In this document: positions 32,063-48,467 of the stretch, piece after piece | How positions within the stretch are numbered: the stretch's first letter is position 1 | How the letters are laid out: each line of letters starts with the position of its first letter | Source of the DNA: Hermatobates lingyangjiaoensis | Taxonomy: Eukaryota; Arthropoda; Insecta; Hemiptera; Hermatobatidae | Direction: 5' to 3' | Assembly (NCBI GenBank): GCA_026182355.1 | Contig: JAPFBL010001040.1 | Span: forward strand, 1-64,000 | DNA: 64,000 bases | Made by a program: the position numbers and the translations under genes | Notes under the pieces: generated by a model | Told to the model about the DNA's origin: nothing | Databases searched by the model: none | The model's input: only the letters and a program-made list of their open reading frames with translations

Positions 32063-32520
32063 TTTTTTTTTGTTATTATTATTTATATATATATATTTTC
32101 TTCTTCTTTATGTAGCGCGCGCGCTTGCGCGCACCTCACACGGAGTTGTTATTGTTATCACTAGTGTAAAGACTTGTGAACAATAAATATCAAGTAGGTG
32201 ATACAATACAAATTGAGCACTTAATACTTGAGTGTAGAAACACCACCCCTAATACAAACAGCACTACTGTAGACGATCTGCAGAAAATCTCCACACTCTA
32301 AGCTGACCTTCACTATTTTACGGGCACTTATTGCGGAGCAAAAAAAATTTTACTTGTTTACACTTTCAAACACTATGCACAAGTGATGAAAAAGAAGAAA
32401 CTGTTTTTCCTCAGATTAACCAGGGAACAGGACCACAACCGTGGTCGCTGGGCCCCCACAATCGCAGAACCCAGGGTGGTTCACCCTAGCTAAGAGGCGG
32501 GTTTGTCCCTCAGACTGAAA
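32063..32520 (-). other. Jockey-type LINE 5' UTR (approximate)
   Basis: More GC-rich than the surroundings, with alternating GCGCGCGC, two Gly/Pro-rich looking blocks without an ATG frame, and a possible 5' end near CAGTCTGAGGGAC (minus strand, about 32515). LINE promoters of this clade are internal to the 5' UTR; activity here is inferred only. Confidence 0.55.
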
Positions 32521-32529
32521 GTCATTCTC

Positions 32530-33885
32530 AGAACAAAATCAAAAAGTTTCAATAACTACGGCAACTTTTTACTTTTTTATATAGCATGTCATATACTAAA
32601 ATTCTCGTAATTTCGGGTTAATAAATTAATTTTTCCTTACTTATACCATATTATAGCAGTTATATTGGCTTATCTTAGGTGGTGAGGTTACAAATGGTAT
32701 ATATTGATCATTCCCTTACTTATGGAATCATGTTCTAATTTTTTTTCCACACTCACAAAACCTTATAACAAGTAACTGTTATAACATGACCTGTTTTCGA
32801 TTCTTATGTGATTTTATTAATATGAATATCTGTAAATTCGTACATAATATAAATTTATGTAGTTATCTCTGAAAACTATTAATTTATAGATTGACCAAAA
32901 ACAATGACATTTAATAAAATAATTATCATAAACCTTCATTTTTCTTTTTAAATTTTTGCAATTAATTACAGTAAGACAATTTGCATAACTATATATTTTA
33001 TGATAATATTTATGATATTTTGAATTATGATAATAAATTATGAATATATTTCGTTAAATATATAACAATATTAATAAATAACAAGATAAATAACACTTGT
33101 TTCTTGATAGATACATAAATAATATTTATTTATTATTCCAAAAATATTTTTTTTATTTTTCAATAAATAATAAATGTACTGAGGAATACTAGGTTCACGA
33201 AAAGGTAATTTAAGATATCCTTACATGTATAGCATAATAAACATTTCAGATAGAAGTGTTATTACAAAATTAATGAAGAATTTTTTGAGTTTAAGCTACA
33301 ATTTATTACACAATTTAATATTATTTATGTATTGCATTGAATCTTTTTTATGGAATGCTCTTTTGATTTCTTACTCCTCCAGTCTCTTATTATTAGCTCT
33401 TTTGAATATTATTTAAAAACTTCATTTCTTCTTCAAATTTTCATTCCATTTAATGAATCGATCTAACGGATTCATTATTGTTAAATGAAATTTTATTTTT
33501 TGTTTGACAATGTCATATTTATAATACACATTCGAAATCCTTGTAAATCATTGTAGTTCTGGTTATTAGGTACATATTACTTACATAGTGTCACTACAAC
33601 TTATAGCAGTTCTCAAAAATATTCACTATAAAGTATCTCTTTTTGTAATTTGTAAATGGCTCGACATGTGTACATGCATAGCTCAACAATAATGTTAGGT
33701 AAATGAAATAGGTAATTTTTGCAAACCACTTATCAAGAAATTACTCACCTGGTGAAAATTTTTATCTCTCATCAAAAATTAATTTTGATGTTATATTTAG
33801 TAAAAATGCAACATCTAATGAAATAGTGATGTCTAACAGTTGATTTCCTCACATAATATACAAACTCAACTCTGAAGAAAGAAAA
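32530..33885. other. AT-rich stretch, no feature
   Basis: No exon, RNA or repeat could be supported. Confidence 0.4.
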
Positions 33886-33890
33886 TTGAA

Positions 33891-34123
33891 CTCTTCAGGT
33901 AAATTGAGCACTAACTCTCCGAATGATTTATTCTTGAGCTCCATAGTAGTAATCCAATAATACACTATAAACCTAACTACAACAAATTGTAGGAATATTA
34001 TTGTTGGAATAATTTATTGTATAGTTTTTTGTTGTAGTTAGGTTTATAGTGTATTATTGGATTACTACTATGGAGCTCATGAATAAATCATTCGGAGAGT
34101 TACTGTTCAATTTACCTGAAGAG
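33891..34123. repeat. Inverted repeat of PLE 5' ends (arms 33891-33985 and 34030-34123)
   Basis: The arms are near-perfect reverse complements around a 44-bp AT-rich spacer. Each contains the same PLE start codon region (MEL..NKSFGEL), with the starts facing each other. Third head-to-head PLE 5' pair in this window. Confidence 0.82.
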
Positions 34124-34206
34124 TTAAAAACCAAGCTTGGAAAACTTGAGAAATTAAATAGAAAACGAACAGAAATGAATATCGGCATACTCTTTAATAA
34201 AAACAT
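34070..34206 (+). pseudogene. PLE N-terminal fragment
   Basis: MELMNKSFGELLFNLPEEL continues to LNRKRTEMNIGILFNKN and then passes into a TA microsatellite. Spacing and pattern match the other PLE N-termini (GELIYMVPQ...NVGKIFNEV). The sequence is a different subfamily. Confidence 0.62.
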
Positions 34207-34914
34207 ATGTATATATATATATTATTTACTCAAATAAAATAAACGTTTTACTGATAAAGGCAGAACTAATACTATTAAGAAATGTCAGACAGCTAAAGGG
34301 GTGAAAATATATTTAGTATATTAACAGTATTCACCACCTCTCATGTAATCGCTCTCTCAACCCAAGCTCCCCTGGGGGCCTTTCCTCTTCGACATTCTAT
34401 TAATTACAACTCAAAAGGTTTTTGAAATAGATCACCTATAGAGAAGATGTTTAGTCTTCTATGGAAATTTACTCCGTTTTCCATATTACAAAGCATGCTC
34501 TCTTCAGAATTGTTATCGATCTATATGCTTACCAATACTCTACTAGTATAAAACAAATAACAGCTTATAGTTTGAAGACTTATTTATAATCCTAGAAATA
34601 TCACTTTTATAATATTACAAAATTGACATATTCTATTATTTCAATAATAATAATGTTCATATTATCATAAACAGTCAGAACAAAAATGCATTCACATTTC
34701 TAATTAATTTCGAAAATTAGTGTATCCTTACATTAATATTATTAACATAATGATATATAAAATTGAATACAAAGTAATTTATTAACAGGCTTCTTGATTG
34801 CAAAGTTTGTGATTTGTGTTTATATCTTGTAAAGAAGAACCTTTTTTCAACACAACATTAATTCATTTTGGGGAATTTCAAAAATTATATCTCTACACAA
34901 AAAAAGTATAATAT

Positions 34915-34990
34915 GAACACTAACAACGCGTTTTGAACACTTAGTGTTCTTCTTCGGGTGTTCATTACTAAGTGTTCGAAACGGTTTTTA
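34915..34990 (-). ncRNA. Hammerhead-like ribozyme, ACGCGT family, degenerate
   Basis: On the minus strand: stem I strand ATGAACAC, CCGAAGA (one base from CUGANGA, at 34957-34951), extra A, stem II GAACAC-TAA-GTGTTC, AAAA in place of GAAA, palindrome ACGCGT (34931-34926), T, and a GTGTTCAT strand that pairs perfectly with ATGAACAC after a four-base bulge. Two core changes suggest it is inactive. Same architecture as the ACATGT and AGATCT families. Confidence 0.6.
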
Positions 34991-35035
34991 TTAATTTTCA
35001 TACTAATCATTTTTTTTTGTGGAGACGTAATTTTT

Positions 35036-35270
35036 GAAATCCGCTTATATGAATAAATACCACATTATAACAGACTGCTCAAGAAATGAAATAATATGAT
35101 GGTATTATTTAATTGATTTATTCGTTCTCTTCTGGTATTCTCCATATACTATAAAGTACCTTTTCAGGATTATTGACAATAGTGAGAACTATAGTATCTG
35201 TTTATTAGGTAGGGGGAAGTATATTTTCTTTAGAAAAATACTACCCATTATAATTACAATAAAATATAAG

Positions 35271-35276
<6 letters not shown>
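35036..35276. other. Single-copy left flank of the array (copied again at 51441)
   Basis: About 240 bp of AT-rich sequence starting GAAATCCGCTTATATGAATA. It is not part of the 1.3-kb unit, yet it recurs almost unchanged at 51441-51683 in the middle of the array. Confidence 0.85.
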
Positions 35277-35365
<89 letters not shown>

Positions 35366-35376
35366 TGTGTGTGTGT

Positions 35377-35443
<67 letters not shown>

Positions 35444-35460
35444 GTGTGTGTGTGTGTGTG
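35277..35460 (+). repeat. (GT)n microsatellite at array edge
   Basis: About 184 bp of GT with rare C interruptions, the longest GT tract in the window. It joins the unique flank directly to the 3' end of the first retrotransposon-derived unit. Confidence 0.95.
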
Positions 35461-36658
35461 TTTTAAATATCTTTATTGCACATGCTCCACTTACAGTATT
35501 ACATGTTATATATATATATAATATATTAACACATCATACTTATACTACATTTTATAATTACATTTAACAGTATTAAAAAGTACATTTAAAAGTATATTCT
35601 ATGACTTAAAACTACTTAATTATTATCTAAAACTATTTCAAACATTTTATTTATATAGTTATATGTTATAGTCCAAATGTCTTTGTCCAGTAGTTTTGGT
35701 TTTTCTGGGGGCCACTTTCCTTTTAATATTGTATATATCTTCATAAGATGGGCTCTTGGTTGTTGTAGTCTACAGCAGTCCAATAGTAAGTGATCGATCG
35801 TCTGGGGTGTAATTCTGTCACATGGGCAGGCGTCTGTTGTTGTTAGCTTAAACCTATGCAGATATGACAACATTTTCCCATGTCCTGACAGCACTTGGGT
35901 AATCTTATAATTAATGTCGATATATGTCATCCTATATCGCATTCTTGGTGATAGTAAATACTGCCTTGTATGGCTTCCTATGGAGAACAGTTCCAAATGG
36001 CCTCCCACTCGTTATACGTCTTTTCCGTGCCCAGTACAACAATACTGAGTAGGGGAATTTTGTATATTGTATATCACCGCTTCTCCTCCTTGCAGATTGT
36101 TTAGCCAGTTTGTCTGCCCGTTCATTACCTTCAATTCCTACATGGGCCTGTACCCAGGAAAAATTGAAACTGACCATTGATTGCCGATATATGTCTTTTC
36201 TAATTGCTTCTATTAAGGGTAGATGGTTCTTCCAGTTCTGCAAGGAGTCGATCGCAACCTGGCTGTCAGTTAGAATGTTAACCCCTACGACCCCTGCCAG
36301 GTTTTTAAGGGCCCACTCCACTGCTTTCAGTATTGCCAGCTGCTCAGCTTGATTGTTTGTGCATATACTGTCGAGGGGAATACCCTTCTTCATACATTAA
36401 TCTATTATTCTCATACACTACAAATGCACAGCCAACTTTATCACTATCTTTACTGCCATCAGTATAAATGTTAAATTTCGCTTCTTCTGCTATTCCAAAA
36501 TGAATCCCTTTTCCCTTTCCTGGATGAGGCCAAAGCGAGAAGTGCACTGGCCTGTCAAGATGGTGCCATCAATGCTTCTGCTTGTTCACTTCTCTTAATT
36601 CTCGCAATAAGATTATTCTCTTGTGCCTTTAAACAGATAGGTGGTATGCCTGCATTAT

Positions 36659-36661
<3 letters not shown>
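35461..36661 (-). pseudogene. RNase H/3'-UTR unit 1
   Basis: Broken into three frame segments by one-base indels near 35981, 36029 and 36375. It also has private changes (Lys to Ile before AEE, loss of a base near 36578). Same lesions recur at 51851-53045. Confidence 0.88.
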
Positions 36662-36705
<44 letters not shown>

Positions 36706-36710
36706 GTGTA

Positions 36711-36752
<42 letters not shown>

Positions 36753-36755
<3 letters not shown>

Positions 36756-37947
36756 TTTAAATATCTTTATTGCCATGCTCCACTTACAGTATTACATTTA
36801 TATATACAATATATATATATATATTAACACATCATACTTATACTAATTTATAATTACATTTAACAGTATTTAAAAGTACATTTAAAAGTATATTCTATGA
36901 CTTAAAACTACTTAATTATTATCTAAAACTATTTCAAACATTTTATTTATATAGTTATATGTTATAGTCCAAATGTCTTTGTCCAGTAGTTTTGGTTTTT
37001 CTGGGGGCCACTTTCCTTTTATATTGTATATATCTTATAAGATGGGCTCTTGGTTGTTGTAGTCTACAGCAGTCCAATAGTAAGTGATCGATCGTCTGGG
37101 GTGTAATTCTGTCACATGGGCAGCGTCTGTTGTTGTTAGCTTAAACCTATGCAGATATGACAACATTTTCCCATGTCCTGACAGCACTTGGGTAATCTTA
37201 TAATTAATGTCGATATATGTCATCCTATATCGCATTCTGGTGATAGTAAATACTGCCTTGTATGGCTTCCTACTGGAGAACAGTTCCAAATGGGCCTCCC
37301 ACTCGTTATACGTCTTTTCCCGTGCCAGTACAACAATACTGAGTAGGGGAATTTTGTATATTGTATATCACCGCTTTCCTCCTTGCAGATTGTTTAGCCA
37401 GTTTGTCTGCCCGTTCATTACCTTCAATTCCTACATGGGCCTGTACCCAGGAAAAAATTGAAACTGACCATTGATTGCGATATATGTCTTTTCTAATTGC
37501 TTCTATTAAGGGTAGATGGTTCTTCCAGTTCTGCAAGGAGTCGATCGCAACCTGGCTGTCAGTTAGAATGTTAACCCTACGACCCTGCCAGGTTTTTAAG
37601 GGCCCACTCCACTGCTTTCAGTATTGCCAGCTGCTCAGCTTGATTGTTTGTGCATATACTGTCGAGGGAATACCCTTCTTCATACATTAATCTATTATTC
37701 TCATACACTACAAATGCACAGCCAACTTTATCACTATCTTTACTGCCATCAGTATAAATGTTAAATTTCGCTTCTTCTGCTTTTCCAAAATGAATCCCTT
37801 TTCCCTTTCCTGGATGAGGCCAAAGCGAGAAGTGCACTGGCCTGTCAAGTTTGGTGCCATCAATGCCTTCTGCTTGTTCACTTCTCTTAATTCTCGCAAT
37901 AAGATTATTCTCCTGTGCCTTAAACAGATAGGTGGTATGCCTGCAAT

Positions 37948-37950
<3 letters not shown>
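36753..37950 (-). pseudogene. RNase H/3'-UTR unit 2
   Basis: The most indel-rich unit: single-base losses or gains near 37035, 37122, 37237, 37320, 37377, 37455 and 37575. Copied at 53137-54334. Confidence 0.88.
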
Positions 37951-37978
<28 letters not shown>

Positions 37979-38019
37979 CTGTGTGTGTGTGTTGTGTGTG
38001 TGTGTGTGGTGTGTGTGTG

Positions 38020-40565
<2,546 letters not shown>

Positions 40566-40577
40566 GTGTGTGTGTGT

Positions 40578-40629
<52 letters not shown>

Positions 40630-40665
40630 GTGTGTGTGTGTGTGGTGTGTGTGTGTGTGTTGGTG

Positions 40666-41869
40666 TTTTTTATTAAATATCTTTATTGCACATGCTCCAT
40701 TACAGTATTACATGTATATATATATATATATATATTAACACATCATACTTATACTACATTTTATAATTACATTTAACAGTATTAAAAAGTACATTTAAAA
40801 GTATATTCTATGACTTAAAACTACTTAATTATTATCTAAAACTATTTCAAACATTTTATTTATATAGTTATATGTTATAGTCCAAATGTCTTTGTCCAGT
40901 AGTTTTGGTTTTTCTGGGGCCACTTTCCTTTTAATATTGTATATATCTTCATAAGATGGGCTCTTGGTTGTTGTAGTCTACAGCAGTCCAATAGTAAGTG
41001 ATCGATCGTCTGGGGTGTAATTCTGTCACATGGGCAGGCGTCTGTTGTTGTTAGCTTAAACCTATGCAGATATGACAACATTTTCCCATGTCCTGACAGC
41101 ACTTGGGTAATCTTATAATTAATGTCGATATATGTCATCCTATATCGCATTCTTGGTGATAGTAAATACTGCCTTGTATGGCTTCCTACTGGAGAACAGT
41201 TCCAAATGGCCTCCCACTCGTTATACGTCTTTTCCCGTGCCCAGTACAACAATACTGAGTAGGGGAATTTTGTATATTGTATATCACCGCTTCTCCTCCT
41301 TGCAGATTGTTTAGCCAGTTTGTCTGCCCGTTCATTACCTTCAATTCCTACATGGGCCTGTACCCAGGAAAAATTGAAACTGACCATTGATTGCCGATAT
41401 ATGTCTTTTCTAATTGCTTCTATTAAGGGTAGATGGTTCTTCCAGTTCTGCAAGGAGTCGATCGCAACCTGGCTGTCAGTTAGAATGTTAACCCCTACGA
41501 CCCTGCCAGGTTTTTAAGGGCCCACTCCACTGCTTTCAGTATTGCCAGCTGCTCAGCTTGATTGTTTGTGCATATACTGTCGAGGGAATACCCTTCTTCA
41601 TACATTAATCTATTATTCTCATACACTACAAATGCACAGCCAACTTTATCACTATCTTTACTGCCATCAGTATAAATGTTAAATTTCGCTTCTTCTGCTT
41701 TTCCAAAATGAATCCCTTTTCCCTTTCCTGGATGAGGCCAAAGCGAGAAGTGCACTGGCCTGTCAAGTTTGGTGCCATCAATGCCTTCTGCTTGTTCACT
41801 TCTCTTAATTCTCGCAATAAGATTATTCTCTTGTGCCTTTAAACAGATAGGTGGTATGCCTGCAATTAT
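40666..41869 (-). pseudogene. RNase H/3'-UTR unit 5
   Basis: 192 codons open in the middle; one-base losses near 40915 (changes the last 14 residues) and 41500. Copied at 57050-58253. Confidence 0.88.
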
Positions 41870-41881
41870 GTGTGTGTGTGT

Positions 41882-41966
<85 letters not shown>

Positions 41967-41970
<4 letters not shown>

Positions 41971-43168
41971 TTTTTAAATATCTTTATTGCACATGCTCCA
42001 CTTACAGTATTACATGTTATATATATATATATATTAACACATCATACTTATACTACATTTTATAATTACATTTAACAGTATTAAAAAGTACATTTAAAAG
42101 TATATTCTATGACTTAAAACTACTTAATTATTATCTAAAACTATTTCAAACATTTTATTTATATAGTTATATGTTATAGTCCAAATGTCTTTGTCCAGTA
42201 GTTTTGGTTTTTCTGGGGGCCACTTTCCTTTTAATATTGTATATATCTTCATAAGATGGGCTCTTGGTTGTTGTAGTCTACAGCAGTCCAATAGTAAGTG
42301 ATCGATCGTCTGGGGTGTAATTCTGTCACATGGGCAGGCGTCTGTTGTTGTTAGCTTAAACCTATGCAGATATGACAACATTTTCCCATGTCCTGACAGC
42401 ACTTGGGTAATCTTATAATTAATGTCGATATATGTCATCCTATATCGCATTCTTGGTGATAGTAAATACTGCCTTGTATGGCTTCCTACTGGAGAACAGT
42501 TCCAAATGGCCTCCACTCGTTATACGTCTTTTCCCGTGCCCAGTACAACAATACTGAGTAGGGGAATTTTGTATATTGTATATCACCGCTTCTCCTCCTT
42601 GCAGATTGTTTAGCCAGTTTGTCTGCCCGTTCATTACCTTCAATTCCTACATGGGCCTGTACCCAGGAAAAATTGAAACTGACCATTGATTGCCGATATA
42701 TGTCTTTTCTAATTGCTTCTATTAAGGGTAGATGGTTCTTCCAGTTCTGCAAGGAGTCGATCGCAACCTGGCTGTCAGTTAGAATGTTAACCCCTACGAC
42801 CCCTGCCAGGTTTTTAAGGGCCCACTCCACTGCTTTCAGTATTGCCAGCTGCTCAGCTTGATTGTTTGTGCATATACTGTCGAGGGAATACCCTTCTTCA
42901 TACATTAATCTATTATTCTCATACACTACAAATGCACAGCCAACTTTATCACTATCTTTACTGCCATCAGTATAAATGTTAAATTTCGCTTCTTCTGCTT
43001 TTCCAAAATGAATCCCTTTTCCCTTTCCTGGATGAGGCCAAAGCGAGAAGTGCACTGGCCTGTCAAGTTTGGTGCCATCAATGCCTTCTGCTTGTTCACT
43101 TCTCTTAATTCTCGCAATAAGATTATTCTCTGTGCCTTTAAACAGATAGGTGGTATGCCTGCAATTAT
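41967..43168 (-). pseudogene. RNase H/3'-UTR unit 6
   Basis: RNase H domain open for 189 codons; a single C lost near 42512 separates it from the intact C-terminal 130 codons. Copied at 58351-59552. Confidence 0.88.
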
Positions 43169-43180
43169 GTGTGTGTGTGT

Positions 43181-44480
<1,300 letters not shown>

Positions 44481-44486
44481 GTGTGT

Positions 44487-44548
<62 letters not shown>

Positions 44549-44573
44549 TGGTGTGTGTGTGTGTGTGTGTGTG

Positions 44574-45776
44574 TTTTTTTAAATATCTTTATTGCACATG
44601 CTCCACTTACAGTATTACATGTTATATATATATATATATATATATATAACACATCATATTTACTACATTTTATAATTACATTTAACAGTATTAAAAGTAC
44701 ATTTAAAAGTATATTCTATGACTTAAAACTACTTAATTATTATCTAAAACTATTTCAAACATTTTATTTATATAGTTATATGTTATAGTCCAAATGTCTT
44801 TGTCCAGTAGTTTTGGTTTTTCTGGGGCCACTTTCCTTTTAATATTGTATATATCTTCATAAGATGGGCTCTTGGTTGTTGTAGTCTACAGCAGTCCAAT
44901 AGTAAGTGATCGATCGTCTGGGGTGTAATTCTGTCACATGGGCAGGCGTCTGTTGTTGTTAGCTTAAACCTATGCAGATATGACAACATTTTCCCATGTC
45001 CTGACAGCACTTGGGTAATCTTATAATTAATGTCGATATATGTCATCCTATATCGCATTCTTGGTGATAGTAAATACTGCCTTGTATGGCTTCCTACTGG
45101 AGAACAGTTCCAAATGGCCTCCCACTCGTTATACGTCTTTTCCGTGCCCAGTACAACAATACTGAGTAGGGGAATTTTGTATATTGTATATCACCGCTTC
45201 TCCTCCTTGCAGATTGTTTAGCCAGTTTGTCTGCCCGTTCATTACCTTCAATTCCTACATGGGCCTGTACCCAGGAAAAATTGAAACTGACCATTGATTG
45301 CCGATATATGTCTTTTCTAATTGCTTCTATTAAGGGTAGATGGTTCTTCCAGTTCTGCAAGGAGTCGATCGCAACCTGGCTGTCAGTTAGAATGTTAACC
45401 CCTACGACCCCTGCCAGGTTTTTAAGGGCCCACTCCACTGCTTTCAGTATTGCCAGCTGCTCAGCTTGATTGTTTGTGCATATACTGTCGAGGGAATACC
45501 TTCTTCATACATTAATCTATTATTCTCATACACTACAAATGCACAGCCAACTTTATCACTATCTTTACTGCCATCAGTATAAATGTTAAATTTCGCTTCT
45601 TCTGCTTTTCCAAAATGAATCCCTTTTCCCTTTCCTGGATGAGGCCAAAGCGAGAAGTGCACTGGCCTGTCAAGTTTGGTGCCATCAATGCCTTCTGCTT
45701 GTTCACTTCTCTTAATTCTCGCAATAAGATTATTCTCTTGTGCCTTTAAACAGATAGGTGGTATGCCTGCAATTAT
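44574..45776 (-). pseudogene. RNase H/3'-UTR unit 8
   Basis: One-base losses near 44824, 45142 and 45498. Its (TA)n in the 3' UTR is longer than in neighbours. Copied at 60958-62160. Confidence 0.88.
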
Positions 45777-45788
45777 GTGTGTGTGTGT

Positions 45789-45883
<95 letters not shown>

Positions 45884-45887
<4 letters not shown>

Positions 45888-47083
45888 TAAATATCTTTAT
45901 TGCACATGCTCCACTTACAGTATTACATGTTATATATATATATATATATTATCACATCATACTTATACTACATTTTATAATTACATTTAACAGTATTAAA
46001 AAGTACATTTAAAAGTATATTCTATGACTTAAAACTACTTAATTATTATCTAAAACTATTTCAAACATTTTATTTATATAGTTATATGTTATAGTCCAAA
46101 TGTCTTTGTCCAGTAGTTTTGGTTTTTCTGGGGGCCACTTTCCTTTTAATATTGTATATATCTTCATAAGATGGGCTCTTGGTTGTTGTAGTCTACAGCA
46201 GTCCAATAGTAAGTGATCGATCGTCTGGGGTGTAATTCTGTCACATGGGCAGGCGTCTGTTGTTGTTAGCTTAAACCTATGCAGATATGACAACATTTTC
46301 CCATGTCCTGACAGCACTTGGGTAATCTTATAATTAATGTCGATATATGTCATCCTATATCGCATTCTTGGTGATAGTAAATACTGCCTTGTATGGCTTC
46401 CTACTGGAGAACAGTTCCAAATGGCCTCCCACTCGTTATACGTCTTTTCCGTGCCCAGTACAACAATACTGAGTAGGGGAATTTTGTATATTGTATATCA
46501 CCGCTTCTCCTCCTTGCAGATTGTTTAGCCAGTTTGTCTGCCCGTTCATTACCTTCAATTCCTACATGGGCCTGTACCCAGGAAAAATTGAAACTGACCA
46601 TTGATTGCCGATATATGTCTTTTCTAATTGCTTCTATTAAGGGTAGATGGTTCTTCCAGTTCTGCAAGGAGTCGATCGCAACCTGGCTGTCAGTTAGAAT
46701 GTTAACCCCTACGACCCCTGCCAGGTTTTTAAGGGCCCACTCCACTGCTTTCAGTATTGCCAGCTGCTCAGCTTGATTGTTTGTGCATATACTGTCGAGG
46801 GAATACCCTTCTTCATACATTAATCTATTATTCTCATACACTACAAATGCACAGCCAACTTTATCACTATCTTTACTGCCATCAGTATAAATGTTAAATT
46901 TCGCTTCTTCTGCTTTTCCAAAATGAATCCCTTTTCCCTTTCCTGGATGAGGCCAAAGCGAGAAGTGCACTGGCCTGTCAAGTTTGGTGCCATCAATGCC
47001 TTCTGCTTGTTCACTTCTCTTATTCTCGCAATAAGATTATTCTCTTGTGCCTTTAAACAGATAGGTGGTATGCCTGCAATTAT
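45884..47083 (-). pseudogene. RNase H/3'-UTR unit 9
   Basis: RNase H open for 189 codons; one C lost near 46449 and one A lost near 47020. Copied at 62268-63467. Confidence 0.88.
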
Positions 47084-47089
47084 GTGTGT

Positions 47090-47170
<81 letters not shown>

Positions 47171-47174
<4 letters not shown>

Positions 47175-48372
47175 TTTAAATATCTTTATTGCACATGCTC
47201 CACTTACAGTATTACATGTTATATATATTATATATATTAACACATCATACTTATACTACATTTTATAATTACATTTAACAGTATTAAAAGTACATTTAAA
47301 AGTATATTCTATGACTTAAAACTACTTAATTATTATCTAAAACTATTTCAAACATTTTATTTATATAGTTATATGTTATAGTCCAAATGTCTTTGTCCAG
47401 TAGTTTTGGTTTTTCTGGGGGCCACTTTCCTTTTAATATTGTATATATCTTCATAAGATGGGCTCTTGGTTGTTGTAGTCTACAGCAGTCCAATAGTAAG
47501 TGATCGATCGTCTGGGGTGTAATTCTGTCACATGGGCAGGCGTCTGTTGTTGTTAGCTTAAACCTATGCAGATATGACAACATTTTCCCATGTCCTGACA
47601 GCACTTGGGTAATCTTATAATTAATGTCGATATATGTCATCCTATATCGCATTCTTGGTGATAGTAAATACTGCCTTGTATGGCTTCCTACTGGAGAACA
47701 GTTCCAAATGGCCTCCCACTCGTTATACGTCTTTTCCCGTGCCCAGTACAACAATACTGAGTAGGGGAATTTTGTATATTGTATATCACCGCTTCTCCTC
47801 CTTGCAGATTGTTTAGCCAGTTTGTCTGCCCGTTCATTACCTTCAATTCCTACATGGGCCTGTACCCAGGAAAAATTGAAACTGACCATTGATTGCCGAT
47901 ATATGTCTTTTCTAATTGCTTCTATTAAGGGTAGATGGTTCTTCCAGTTCTGCAAGGAGTCGATCGCAACCTGGCTGTCAGTTAGAATGTTAACCCCTAC
48001 GACCCCTGCCAGGTTTTTAAGGGCCCACTCCACTGCTTTCAGTATTGCCAGCTGCTCAGCTTGATTGTTTGTGCATATACTGTCGAGGGAATACCCTTCT
48101 TCATACATTAATCTATTATTCTCATACACTACAAATGCACAGCCAACTTTATCACTATCTTTACTGCCATCAGTATAAATGTTAAATTTCGCTTCTTCTG
48201 CTTTTCCAAAATGAATCCCTTTTCCCTTTCCTGGATGAGGCCAAAGCGAGAAGTGCACTGGCCTGTCAAGTTTGGTGCCATCAATGCCTTCTGCTTGTTC
48301 ACTTCTCTTAATTCTCGCAATAAGATTATTCTCTTGTGCCTTTAAACAGATAGGTGGTATGCCTGCAATTAT
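47171..48372 (-). pseudogene. RNase H/3'-UTR unit 10, open frame
   Basis: Uninterrupted from the upstream linker through RNase H and CCHC motif to the stop at 47326 (310 codons from the VHFSLW codons). Same catalytic residues as unit 7. The (TA)n in its 3' UTR has a TATATTATAT break not seen in the block-2 counterpart (63556-64000), one of the few differences between blocks. Confidence 0.9.
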
Positions 48373-48378
48373 GTGTGT

Positions 48379-48463
<85 letters not shown>

Positions 48464-48467
<4 letters not shown>

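Larger units (their letters stand above)
27930..32520 (-). mobile_element. Jockey-type LINE, nearly full length
   Basis: On the minus strand: a 5' UTR of about 450 bp (with a GC-rich alternating stretch at 32116-32134), ORF1 gag-like, ORF2 with endonuclease and RT, a 3' UTR and an A-rich tail corresponding to the T run at 27929-27942. The two ORFs are separated by 2 bp. There is no RNase H domain after the RT, as expected of the Jockey clade. Target-site duplications are not clear by eye, so the outer ends are approximate. Confidence 0.85.

Noticed and set aside
35277..35460. Cys-Val repeat proteins from GT tracts
   Set aside because: Reading frames of CVCVCV or HTHTHT type are translations of dinucleotide repeats.
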